From the NCBI RefSeq assembly GCF_007989825.1, contig NZ_BJUA01000008.1, positions 62,001 through 126,000 of the forward strand: a stretch of 64,000 nt of DNA, written 5' to 3'. This DNA is from Cellulomonas persica. Lineage in GTDB: Bacteria; Actinomycetota; Actinomycetes; Actinomycetales; Cellulomonadaceae. Shown piece after piece: positions 26,040 through 35,000 of the stretch. Each line of letters starts with the position of its first letter. The stretch's first letter is position 1. A model generated the notes under the pieces. It was not told the DNA's origin, searched no databases, and saw nothing but the letters and a program-made list of their open reading frames with translations. A program made the position numbers and the translations under genes.

Positions 26040-27248
26040 GTGAGCTTCCCCGCGAGAGCAGTCGTCGACCTGTCCGCCATCGCCTCCAACGTGCGCTCGC
26101 TGCGCGCCCACGCGCCCACCGCGCAGGTCCTGGCAGTCGTCAAGGCCGACGCGTACGGGCACGGGCTGGTGCCGGCGGCGCGCGCGGCGGTCGCCGGGGG
26201 CGCGACGTGGCTCGGCACGGCGCAGCTCGGCGAGGCGATCGCGCTGCGCACCGCGGGCGTGACCGAGCCTCGCGTCCTCACCTGGCTGTACGCGCCGGGA
26301 GCGCCGCTGGCCCGCGCGATCGAGCTCGACGTCGACCTCGCGGTCTCGTCGGCGTCGGCGCTCACGGAGGTCGTCGCGGCCGCGCGCCTCGTGGGACGGA
26401 CCGCGCGCGTGCACCTCAAGGTCGACACGGGCCTCGGCCGCAACGGCCTGACACCCGTGGACCTCGCCGACCTGCTGCCCGCCGCCCTGCGGGTGCAGGC
26501 GGAGGAGGCCGTCGCGCTCGTCGGGATCTGGTCGCACCTCGCGTTCGCCGACGAGCCCGAGCACGCGACCGTGCGCGCGCAGCACGAGGTGTTCGCCGAC
26601 GCGGTCCGTCTCGCCGAGTCCGCCGGTGCGCGGCTCGAGGTGCGCCACCTCGCCAACTCCGCCGCGACCCTGACCTCGCCGCAGGTGCACTACGACCTCG
26701 TGCGGCCCGGTCTCGCGGTGTACGGACTGTCGCCCCTGCCGCAGCTCGGCGGCCCCGAGGACTTCGGGCTGGTACCCGCGATGACGCTCGAGGCCGAGCT
26801 CGCGACCGTCAAGCGCGTGCCCGCGGGGCACGGCGTCTCGTACGCGCACCAGTACGTCACGCCCGTCGACACCGTGCTCGGCGTCGTGCCGCTCGGGTAC
26901 GCCGACGGCATCCCGCGCCACGCGTCGGGCCGGCCGGACCGGATGGGGGCGCCGATGCGCGTCGGCGACCGCACGCTCGGCATCGCCGGACGCGTGTGCA
27001 TGGACCAGGTCGTGCTCGACCTCGGGCCCGACGCGAGCGAGCAGGCGGGCGACCGCGTCGAGCTGTTCGGGACCGGCCTCGAGGGCGGACCGACCGCGCA
27101 GGACTGGGCGCTCGCGGCCGACACGATCTCGTACGAGATCGTGTCCCGCCTGTCGACCTCGGTGCCGCGCGAGTACGTGGGGCTCGACCCGCAGACCGGC
27201 GCGGTCGTCGGCCAGGTCGAGGACGTGACGGCGGGTGACGCGCGATGA
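26040..27248 (+). CDS. alr: Alanine racemase
   Basis: This 402-residue PLP enzyme makes D-alanine for peptidoglycan. The PLP-binding lysine is in VVKADAYGHG (Lys35); HLKVDTGLGRNG, the catalytic-Tyr loop GVSYAHQYVT, and GRVCMDQVVLDLG in the C-terminal beta domain are conserved. It starts with GTG at 26040; GAGGAT lies 6 bases before it and could serve as -10 or Shine-Dalgarno. It overlaps tsaE by four bases (ATGA) and begins the alr-tsaE-tsaB-rimI run found in the same order across actinobacteria. Confidence 0.97.
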   Translation: MSFPARAVVDLSAIASNVRSLRAHAPTAQVLAVVKADAYGHGLVPAARAAVAGGATWLGTAQLGEAIALRTAGVTEPRVLTWLYAPGAPLARAIELDVDLAVSSASALTEVVAAARLVGRTARVHLKVDTGLGRNGLTPVDLADLLPAALRVQAEEAVALVGIWSHLAFADEPEHATVRAQHEVFADAVRLAESAGARLEVRHLANSAATLTSPQVHYDLVRPGLAVYGLSPLPQLGGPEDFGLVPAMTLEAELATVKRVPAGHGVSYAHQYVTPVDTVLGVVPLGYADGIPRHASGRPDRMGAPMRVGDRTLGIAGRVCMDQVVLDLGPDASEQAGDRVELFGTGLEGGPTAQDWALAADTISYEIVSRLSTSVPREYVGLDPQTGAVVGQVEDVTAGDAR

Positions 27249-27904
27249 GCGGGCACCTGGCCGACGCGGGCGCGGCGCAGGGGGCGGCCGTGCAGACGGT
27301 CGTCGTCCGGCTGCCCGACGCGGGCACGACGCGCGCGTTCGGGCGGGCGCTCGCCGCGCAGCTGCGCGCCGGTGACCTCGTGATCCTCACGGGCGACCTC
27401 GGTGCGGGCAAGACCACGCTCACGCAGGGGATCGGCGCGGGTCTGGGCGTGCGCGGGCAGGTCGCGTCGCCCACGTTCATCATCGCGCGCGAGCACCCGG
27501 CGCTGCCGCGCCCCGACGGAACGCGCGGACCCGATCTCGTGCACGTCGACGCGTACCGGCTGGGCTCGCTCGACGAGGTCGAGGCGCTCGACCTCGAGTC
27601 GAGCCTCGACGAGGCGGTGACCGTGGTCGAATGGGGTGCGGGCTGGGTCGAGTCGCTGGCGACGGACCGGCTCGAGGTCGCGCTCACGCGCCCGCGCGGC
27701 GCGCAGCAGGAGCAGGCGAGGCCCGACGAGGACGACGCGGCCGAGGACGACGGCGGCGGCGGTGAGCGGGTCGCCACCGTGCGGGCGGTCGGAGAGCGGT
27801 GGACGGACGTCCCGCTCGCACAGGTGCTCGACCCGGCAGCCGCGGGTATCACCGCGGGGGACGCGGCCGGTGCGGCCGGGTCCGCCGGACCCGTGGCAGG
27901 CTGA
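27245..27904 (+). CDS. tsaE: tRNA threonylcarbamoyladenosine synthesis ATPase TsaE
   Basis: TsaE is the ATPase partner of TsaB and TsaD in making t6A37 of ANN-decoding tRNAs. This protein has 219 residues. Walker A is GDLGAGKTTLTQGIG (about residue 51), followed by VASPTFIIAREH and the HVDAYRLGSLDEVEALDLES segment with the switch region, then VTVVEWG. The first 17 residues and the C-terminal 70 (an acidic insert DEDDAAEDDGGGG and an Ala/Gly-rich tail) exceed the usual ~155-residue core. It is translationally coupled to alr. Confidence 0.95.
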   Translation: MSGHLADAGAAQGAAVQTVVVRLPDAGTTRAFGRALAAQLRAGDLVILTGDLGAGKTTLTQGIGAGLGVRGQVASPTFIIAREHPALPRPDGTRGPDLVHVDAYRLGSLDEVEALDLESSLDEAVTVVEWGAGWVESLATDRLEVALTRPRGAQQEQARPDEDDAAEDDGGGGERVATVRAVGERWTDVPLAQVLDPAAAGITAGDAAGAAGSAGPVAG

Positions 27905-27909
27905 GCGCC

Positions 27910-28596
27910 GTGCCTCTGCTCGCTCTCGACACCTCGTCGTCCGTCTCCGTCGCCGTCACGGACGACGACGGCCGGGCCCTGTCCCGCCGCCGCGCCGACC
28001 TGCCGCGGCACCACGCCGAGCTGCTCGCGCCGCTGGTCACCGAGGCGCTCGCGGACGCGGGCGTCGACCGCCTCGAGCTGTCCGCGGTCGTCGTCGGGAC
28101 AGGCCCCGCGCCGTTCACCGGGCTGCGCGTCGGCCTCGTCACCGCGCGCACGCTCGCGCTCGCCCTCGGGATCGAGGCGCTCGGCGTGCCGAGCCTGGAC
28201 GCGATCGCCGCGGCCGCGCTGCGGTTCGTGCCTGCGGACGTGCCGCTCGTCGTCGCGACCGATGCGCGTCGTCGTGAGGTCTACTGGGCCGCGTACCGGC
28301 GCGACGAGGCGGGGACGCTCGACGTCGTCGTCGACCCGCGCGTCGGGCCCGCCTCCGACGTGGCGGGTGAGCCATCCGTCGCGGGCGCCTGGGTCACGGG
28401 CGCCGGTGCGGCGCTGTACCCGGACGCGTTCGCCGGCCTGACGCGCGTGGACGCGACCGACGACCTCGACGCGGCCGAGCTCGTGCCGCTCGCGCTCGCT
28501 CGTCGTGCCGCAGGGCTCGACCAGCCCACGACCCCGCTCTACCTGCGCCGGCCGGACGCCGTGCCGTCGGCCGGCGCCAAGCGCGTCCTGGGATGA
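27910..28596 (+). CDS. tsaB: tRNA threonylcarbamoyladenosine synthesis protein TsaB
   Basis: This 228-residue ASKHA-fold protein is the dimerization partner of TsaD. It opens with VPLLALDTSSSVSVAV, and has RHHAELLAPLV and VVVGTGPAPFTGLRVGLVTARTLALAL, the standard TsaB pattern. The start is GTG at 27910, 5 bases after tsaE. It overlaps rimI by four bases (ATGA), so tsaB and rimI are coupled. Confidence 0.95.
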   Translation: MPLLALDTSSSVSVAVTDDDGRALSRRRADLPRHHAELLAPLVTEALADAGVDRLELSAVVVGTGPAPFTGLRVGLVTARTLALALGIEALGVPSLDAIAAAALRFVPADVPLVVATDARRREVYWAAYRRDEAGTLDVVVDPRVGPASDVAGEPSVAGAWVTGAGAALYPDAFAGLTRVDATDDLDAAELVPLALARRAAGLDQPTTPLYLRRPDAVPSAGAKRVLG

Positions 28597-29096
28597 GCGC
28601 GGAGCCGCGGACGGGACGGGCCCTGCTGCGGCTGCGCCCGCTGACACCCGACGACGTGCCCGCGCTCGACATCCTCGAGAAGGAGCTCTTCGGTGCGGCG
28701 GCCTGGTCGACGGAGTCGCTCGCGCAGGAGGTGGTCGGCCCCGGGCGGTGGTACGTCGGTGCGCAGTACGACGCCGGTCCGCTCGTCGGGTACGCCGGGC
28801 TGTGGTTCGACGGCCTCGACGCGCAGGTGATGACCATCGGGACGGCCGCCGCCTACCAGGGCAGGGGTGTGGGCCGGGCGTTGCTCGACGCGCTCCTGGA
28901 CCGTGCGCGCGAGCTCGGCGCGACGTCCGTGCTGCTCGAGGTGCGCGTCGACAACGAACCCGCGCTGCGGCTGTACCAGGGGGTGGGATTCACCCGGCTG
29001 GGCTTGCGCCGCGGGTACTACCAGCCGGAGAACAAGGACGCGTGGACCATGCGGCTCGACCTGGCCGCGACGCACGGGACGGGGGATCAGGGATGA
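28593..29096 (+). CDS. rimI: Ribosomal protein S18-alanine N-acetyltransferase family protein
   Basis: This 167-residue GNAT acetyltransferase sits next to tsaB as in most bacteria. The acetyl-CoA-binding motif A is IGTAAAYQGRGVGRALLDALL (Q/R-x-x-G-x-G/A present as QGRGVG), and motif B follows in LRLYQGVGFTRLGLRRGYY. It should acetylate the N-terminus of ribosomal protein S18 or other proteins. It overlaps both its neighbours by four bases. Confidence 0.92.
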   Translation: MSAEPRTGRALLRLRPLTPDDVPALDILEKELFGAAAWSTESLAQEVVGPGRWYVGAQYDAGPLVGYAGLWFDGLDAQVMTIGTAAAYQGRGVGRALLDALLDRARELGATSVLLEVRVDNEPALRLYQGVGFTRLGLRRGYYQPENKDAWTMRLDLAATHGTGDQG

Positions 29097-29986
29097 CGGA
29101 CACGACCGACCGGACGGGCGCCGACGACGTGCGGGGCGCCGACGACGCCGCGCGCGCCGCGGTGCTGGTGGACGCGGTGACGCTCGCGGCGGCGCTGGGT
29201 GGCGACGAGCCGCCCGTGCTGCTGGACGTGCGCTGGGCGCTGGGCCGCACCGACGGGCACGAGCAGTACCTCGCGGGGCACCTGCCGGGTGCCGTGTACG
29301 TCGACCTCGACACCGAGCTCGCGGCGCCCCCGAGTGCCGAGCACGGGCGCCACCCGCTGCCGGACGTGGCCGCGCTCGAGGCCGCGGCGCGCCGCTGGGG
29401 CGTGCGCGAGGGTGCCGCGGTCGTCGCGTACGACGCGTCGGGCGGCACGTCCGCGGCGCGCGCGTGGTGGCTGCTGCGCTGGGCGGGCGTGCGCGACGTG
29501 CGCCTGCTCGACGGCGGCCTGGCCGCGTGGACCGCCGCCGGTCTGTCGCTCGAGCCCGGCGAGGTCGTGGTCGAGTCGGGTGACGTGGTGCTCGCGCCCG
29601 GCGCGCTGCCGACGATCGACGCGGACACCGCGGCCGGCTGGGTCCAGGACGGTGCGCTGCTCGACGCGCGTGCGGGCGAGCGGTACGCGGGCGACGTCGA
29701 GCCCGTGGACCCGCGGGCCGGTCACATCCCCGGTGCGGTCAGCGCGCCGACGGGGGAGAACCTCACCGAGCACGGCACGTTCCTGCCCGCCGACCGGCTG
29801 CGCGAGCGGTTCCGCGCGCTCGGGGCCGCCGCGGGCGCCCCGGTCGCGGTGTACTGCGGGTCGGGGGTCACGGCCGCGCACGAGGTCGCGGCGCTCGCGT
29901 CGATCGGCGTCGAGGCCGCGCTGTACCCCGGATCCTGGTCGCAGTGGTCGAACGACCCGAGCCGTCCGGTCGCCACCGGGCGCTGA
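29093..29986 (+). CDS. Rhodanese-type sulfurtransferase (two-domain)
   Basis: This 297-residue protein contains two rhodanese domains. Domain 1 (about 25-155) has LLDVRWALGRTDGHEQYLAGHLPGA. Domain 2 (about 175-295) has LLDARAGERYAGDVEPVDPRAGHIPGA and the active-site loop YCGSGVTA with the catalytic Cys. It resembles thiosulfate:cyanide or 3-mercaptopyruvate sulfurtransferases; the CGSGVTA loop favours the former group. The gene overlaps rimI (ATGA), so it has joined the alr-tsa operon, and is followed by a strong terminator. Confidence 0.9.
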   Translation: MTDTTDRTGADDVRGADDAARAAVLVDAVTLAAALGGDEPPVLLDVRWALGRTDGHEQYLAGHLPGAVYVDLDTELAAPPSAEHGRHPLPDVAALEAAARRWGVREGAAVVAYDASGGTSAARAWWLLRWAGVRDVRLLDGGLAAWTAAGLSLEPGEVVVESGDVVLAPGALPTIDADTAAGWVQDGALLDARAGERYAGDVEPVDPRAGHIPGAVSAPTGENLTEHGTFLPADRLRERFRALGAAAGAPVAVYCGSGVTAAHEVAALASIGVEAALYPGSWSQWSNDPSRPVATGR

Positions 29987-29991
29987 GACGA

Positions 29992-30029
29992 CGGACGCGC
30001 ACGTCCCGCGGCGGGGACGTGCGCGTCCG
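29992..30029. terminator. Terminator closing the alr-sulfurtransferase operon
   Basis: CGGACGCGCACGTCC (29992-30006) pairs perfectly with GGACGTGCGCGTCCG (30015-30029), a 15-bp stem with an 8-base loop. It lies between convergent genes and may work both ways. Confidence 0.88.
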
Positions 30030-30062
30030 GCTGCCGGGTCGGTCGTCGGCGGACGGTGGGTG

Positions 30063-30704
30063 TCAGGCCGTGGTGGAGACGTCCGCCCACGTGAGGCGCG
30101 GCGCGCGCGGGTAGGCGGTGCCCACGCCGTCGCGGTGGCCGACGAGCACGACGAGCTGCGACTGCCAGCCGGACTCGGCGAAGAACTCCGCGTCGATGCC
30201 CGCGGTGTCGACGCCGCCCATCGGGCCCGCGTCGAGGCCCGTCGCCCGCAGCGCGGTGATGAGGTAGCCGGTCTGGATCAGGGTGTTGGTCCGGGCGATG
30301 GTCGACCGCTGCTCGTCCTGGTCCTCGAGCGCGTCGGCCAGTGCGGTCAGGTGCGGCGCGAGCACGGGCATGTGGCGGTGGAACCCGGGGTCCGCGGCGA
30401 CGACGAGGGTGAGCGGCGCGGCGAGGATCCGGTCGCGGTTGCCTTCGGCGGCGTGCGCGGCGAGCCGCGCCTTGGCGTCGTCGGAGCGCACGACGAGCAG
30501 GCGCATCGGCGTGGTGTTCATGGCCGTCGGACCCCACTTGAGCAGGTCGTAGACCGCTGCGAGCTCCTCGTCGGAGACGGGCTCGTCGGTGAAGGCGCCC
30601 ACGGTGCGCGCCTCGCGGAACAGGAGGTCGGCGACCTCGTCGGCGACCGCGTACGGCGGTGCCGGGAAGTCGAGGGCGTCGATCGTCGAGGTCTCAGTCG
30701 TCAT
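30063..30704 (-). CDS. Nitroreductase, malonic semialdehyde reductase (RutE) type
   Basis: This 213-residue FMN protein matches the RutE/HadB branch of the nitroreductase fold: [44 protein letters not shown], then [11 protein letters not shown] and [14 protein letters not shown]. Members reduce malonic semialdehyde or quinones/nitro-compounds with NAD(P)H. No rut genes accompany it. It is transcribed against the flanking tsa genes, splitting rimI from tsaD, and its start (ATG 30704) is almost touched by a palindromic operator. Confidence 0.87.
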   Translation of the reverse strand: MTTETSTIDALDFPAPPYAVADEVADLLFREARTVGAFTDEPVSDEELAAVYDLLKWGPTAMNTTPMRLLVVRSDDAKARLAAHAAEGNRDRILAAPLTLVVAADPGFHRHMPVLAPHLTALADALEDQDEQRSTIARTNTLIQTGYLITALRATGLDAGPMGGVDTAGIDAEFFAESGWQSQLVVLVGHRDGVGTAYPRAPRLTWADVSTTA

Positions 30705-30709
30705 AGTTC

Positions 30710-30725
30710 ACTTGAAGCGTCAAGT
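30710..30725. promoter_or_regulatory. Palindromic operator ACTTGA-AGCG-TCAAGT before the nitroreductase
   Basis: Two 6-bp arms match perfectly around a 4-base spacer, 5 bases upstream of the start codon. ACTTGA/TCAAGT arms are typical of small winged-helix repressors such as HxlR or MarR families; no such gene lies beside it, so the regulator must be encoded elsewhere. Confidence 0.6.
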
Positions 30726-30806
30726 AAGTTGCGGTCTTCCCGCTCGTGCTGTGACGCTCGTCACGCGGCGTCGTGCGCTCGGTTCGGGCGCCGTCGCTCG
30801 GGGACC

Positions 30807-30812
30807 TACAGT
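30807..30812 (+). promoter_or_regulatory. -10 element of leaderless tsaD promoter
   Basis: TACAGT lies 7 bases before the tsaD ATG. Because the nitroreductase interrupts the operon, tsaD needs its own promoter, and this is the best candidate. Confidence 0.45.
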
Positions 30813-30819
30813 GGTCGCC

Positions 30820-31866
30820 ATGCCTGTCAGCGAGCCGCTCGTCCTGGGGATCGAGACGTCGTGCGACGAGACCGGGGTCGCGCTCGTGCGCGGGTACGAC
30901 CTCCTGGTCGACGCGGTCGCGTCGTCGGTCGACGAGCACGCGAGGTTCGGCGGGATCATCCCCGAGATCGCCTCGCGCGCCCACCTCGAGGCGATGGTCC
31001 CGACGATCGAGCGTGCGCTGACGACCGCCGAGGTCACGCTCGACCAGGTGGACGCGATCGCCGTGACCGCCGGTCCCGGGCTCGTCGGCCCGCTCACGGT
31101 GGGCGCCTCGGCCGCCAAGGCGCTCGCGATCGGGCTCGACAAGCCGCTGTACGGGGTGAACCACGTGATCGGCCACGCGGTCGTCGACGAGCTCGTCGAC
31201 GGCCCGTTCCCCGAGCGGGTCATGGCGCTCGTCGTGTCCGGCGGTCACTCGTCGCTCCTGCTGATCGACGACACGGTGAACGTCACCGAGCTCGGCTCGA
31301 CGCTCGACGACGCAGCGGGGGAGGCGTTCGACAAGGTCGGCCGCCTGCTCGGCCTGCCCTACCCGGGCGGGCCCCACATCGACCGGCTCGCGCGCGAGGG
31401 CGACCCCGAGGCGATCCGCTTCCCGCGCGGCCTGACCGCCGCCAAGGACCAGGCCGAGCACGCCACGGACTTCTCCTTCTCGGGCCTCAAGACGGCCGTC
31501 GCGCGCTGGGTCGAGGCGCGCCAGGACGCGGGCGAGGAGCTCCCCCTCGCGGACGTGTCCGCGTCGTTCGCCGCGGCCGTCGCGGACGTGCTCACCGCCA
31601 AGACGATCGCCGCGTGCCGCGCGCACGACGTGCGCACGCTCGTCGTCGGCGGCGGCTTCTCCGCCAACTCCCAGCTGCGCGACATGGCCGCGGCGCGCTG
31701 CGCCGAGGCGGGCATCGAGTTGCGCATCCCGCCGATCCGGTTCTGCACCGACAACGGCGCGATGATCGCCGCGCTCGGCTCGGCCGTCGTGCGGCGCGGG
31801 ATGCGCCCGTCGTCGCTCGAGATCCCGGTCGACTCCTCGATGCCGCTCACGCAGGTCCTCGTCTAG
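30820..31866 (+). CDS. tsaD: tRNA threonylcarbamoyltransferase TsaD
   Basis: This 348-residue ASKHA-fold enzyme transfers the threonylcarbamoyl group to tRNA A37. It has [16 protein letters not shown] at the start, the metal-binding His motif [45 protein letters not shown] and the closing [13 protein letters not shown] with [13 protein letters not shown]. All catalytic motifs are intact. ATG at 30820 was chosen over a GTG nine bases earlier. A hairpin follows the stop. Confidence 0.97.
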   Translation: MPVSEPLVLGIETSCDETGVALVRGYDLLVDAVASSVDEHARFGGIIPEIASRAHLEAMVPTIERALTTAEVTLDQVDAIAVTAGPGLVGPLTVGASAAKALAIGLDKPLYGVNHVIGHAVVDELVDGPFPERVMALVVSGGHSSLLLIDDTVNVTELGSTLDDAAGEAFDKVGRLLGLPYPGGPHIDRLAREGDPEAIRFPRGLTAAKDQAEHATDFSFSGLKTAVARWVEARQDAGEELPLADVSASFAAAVADVLTAKTIAACRAHDVRTLVVGGGFSANSQLRDMAAARCAEAGIELRIPPIRFCTDNGAMIAALGSAVVRRGMRPSSLEIPVDSSMPLTQVLV

Positions 31867-31879
31867 GTCCGCCCCGCAC

Positions 31880-31904
31880 CGTCGTCGGGCCGGCGCCGAC
31901 GACG
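31880..31904 (+). terminator. Probable tsaD terminator
   Basis: CGTCGTCGG (31880-31888) pairs with CCGACGACG (31896-31904) around a 7-base loop, 14 bases after the tsaD stop. The remaining ~170 bases before the hydrogenase gene hold its promoter; TAGCGT near 31986 is a possible -10. Confidence 0.65.
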
Positions 31905-32076
31905 CTGACCCGGCGCGCCCGGCGGGGGTGCAGATCCGCACAGTTAGGTCGGAAGTCACTCGCGACGCGCGGTGCTGCGTTCCTAGCGTGGCGGTGGGCG
32001 CAACGTGGTGTCCCACGTGCGCGGTGCGCGGGCGACGAGGCTCGCGTGCTGTCGTCCCGGCGACGAGGAGGCGTAC

Positions 32077-35000
32077 GTGAGCGTGCACCACCCCACCGGC
32101 CGCGAGCGGATCACCGTGACGGTCGACGGGCACGAGGTCGAGGCCGGCGCCGGCCTGACGATCCTGCAGGCGCTCGCGGCCGAGGGGATCGCGATCCCCT
32201 CGCTGTGCCACGACGTACGGCTCGAGCGGTCGAACGCAAGCTGCGGCCTGTGCGTGGTCGAGGTGGCGACGGGGCAGGCGGGCGCGGGCTCCGGGCAGGT
32301 GCGCGACGTCAAGGCCTGCCTGACGCCGCTGACGCCGGGCATGGTCGTCACGACGAGGTCGTCGCGCCTGGAGGCCTACCGCAAGGTCCGGCTCGAGCAG
32401 CTGCTCGCCGACCACAACGCGGACTGCGTCGCGCCGTGCGTGCAGACGTGCCCGGCGAACGTCGACGTGCAGACCTACCTCCAGCACGTCGCGGACGGCA
32501 ACTACGAGGCCGCCGTGCGGGTCATCAAGGACCGCAACCCGTTCCCGTCGGTGTGCGGGCGCGTGTGCCCCCACCTGTGCGAGTCCGCGTGCCGACGCAA
32601 CCTCGTCGACGAGCCCGTGGCGATCAACTACGTCAAGCGGTTCGCGACCGACTGGGACATGGCGCGCGAGACACCGTGGATCCCGCGGACCGCGCCGGCC
32701 ACGGGCAAGCGGATCGCCGTGATCGGTGCGGGACCGTCGGGCCTGTCCGCGGCGTACTACAGCGCGCTCGCGGGGCACGCGGTCACGGTGTTCGAGAAGC
32801 AGGAGCACGCCGGCGGGATGATGCGCTACGGCATCCCCGAGTACCGGCTGCCCAAGGCGACGCTCGAGGCGGAGATCGACGTCATCCGCGCCCTCGGCGT
32901 GCGGGTCGTGACCGGCAAGGCGCTCGGCACCCACCTGAGCCTCGAGGACCTGCGTCGCGACTTCGACGCGGTGTTCCTGGCGATCGGCTCGTGGCGTGCG
33001 ACGCCGCTGCGCATCGACGGGGAGAACCTCGACGGCGTGTGGCTCGGCATCCAGTACCTCGAGCGCGTCGCGAAGGGCGACGAGATCCCGCTGGGCCGCA
33101 CGGTCGTCATCGGCGGCGGCAACACCGCGATCGACTGCGCACGCACCGCGCTGCGCACGGGTGCGTCGCACGTGCGGCTCGTCTACCGGCGCACGCGCGA
33201 GGAGATGCCCGCCGAGCCGTTCGAGGTCGAGGAGGCCGTCGCCGAGGGCGTCGAGATGCTCTACCTGACGGCGCCCGAGCGGATCAGCGCCGACGAGTCC
33301 GGCACCAAGCGCCTCACGTGCCTGCGCATGGAGCTGGGCGAGGCAGACCGCACCGGCCGGCGCCGTCCCGTGCCGGTCGAGGGCAGCGAGTTCGACATCG
33401 AGGCCGACACGATCATCGGCGCGATCGGCCAGAGCACCGACACGGGCTTCCTGTACTACGAGAACCCCGTGCACATCAGCTCGTGGGTGCGCGGCCGCCC
33501 CGCGCACGGCGCCGAGGAGGCCGCGTACGCGGACCTGCCCGTGCGGCTCAACCAGTGGGGCGACGTCGAGGTCGACGGCCGGACCATGCAGTCCTCCGAG
33601 GACAAGATCTTCGCGGGCGGCGACTGCGTCACCGGCCCCGCCACGGTCATCCAGGCCGTCGCGGCCGGGCGCCGGGCCGCCGCGGCGATGTCGGACTTCG
33701 TCCTGCGCGGCTACGTGCGACCCGGCCACGAGGACTACTCGTGCTCGCGCGGCACGCTCGAGGACCTGCCGCGCCACGAGTTCGAGGACGTCGTGCGCGT
33801 GGCGCGCGCGAGCATGCCGTCGATCCCGCTCGCCGAGCGGCTCGCCGGCTTCGACGAGGTCGAGACCGGGCTGACCGAGGAGCAGGCGCGCACCGAGGCG
33901 GCGCGCTGCCTGTCGTGCGGCTGCGCCAAGCAGGACTGCTGCCAGCTGCGCGACGAGGCGACCGCGCACGGCGTCGTCTTCGAGACCCCGCTGCACGTGC
34001 GGCCCTACGAGCCCGTCGTCGCGGACCACCCGTTCATCGTGCGCGACAACAACAAGTGCATCGCGTGCGGCCGGTGCGTCACGGCGTGCGCCGAGATCGA
34101 GGGACCCGGGGTCCTCGCGTTCCAGTACCACGAGGGCCGCCTCGTCGTCGGCACGCACAACGGGCTGCCGCTCGACCAGACCGACTGCGTCTCGTGCGGG
34201 CAGTGCGTGCGCGCGTGCCCGTGCGGCGCGCTCGACTACGTGCGCGAGCGCGGCGACGTGTTCACCGCGATCAACGACCCGAACACGGTCGTCGTCGGCT
34301 TCGTCGCGCCTGCCGTGCGCTCGGTGATCGCCGCGGAGTACGGCATCGAGCCGGCCGAGGCGAGCGCGTTCATCGCCGGGATGATGCGCAAGGTCGGCTT
34401 CGACAAGGTCTTCGACTTCTCGTTCGCGGCGGACCTGACGATCCTCGAGGAGACCACCGAGTTCCTCGACCGGGTGGGGCGCGGGGGCGTGCTGCCGCAG
34501 TTCACGTCGTGCTGCCCGGGCTGGGTCAACCTCGTCGAACGGCGCTACCCCGAGCTCATCGACCACCTGTCGAGCTGCAAGAGCCCGCAGCAGATGATGG
34601 GCACGACCGTGAAGCACCACTTCGCGCAGCAGGCCGGGATCGCGCTCGACGACCTGTACGTCGTGTCGATCGTGCCGTGCATCGCCAAGAAGTACGAGGC
34701 CGCGCGTCCCGAGTTCGCGCGCGACGGCGTGCGTGACGTCGACGCGGTCCTCACCACGACCGAGTTCCTCGAGATGATGCAGATGCTGCGGCTCGAGCCC
34801 GCGGACGTCGAGCCGGGCGAGTTCGACGAGCCCTACGCGCGCGTCTCGGGCGCGGGCGTGCTGTTCGGCGCGTCGGGCGGTGTCGCCGAGGCGGCGCTGC
34901 GCATGGCGGTCGAGAAGCTCACGGACGAGCCGCTCGTCGAGCACCTCGACTTCCACGAGCTGCGCGGCACGGCGGGCCTCAAGGAGGCGACCGTCAGCGC

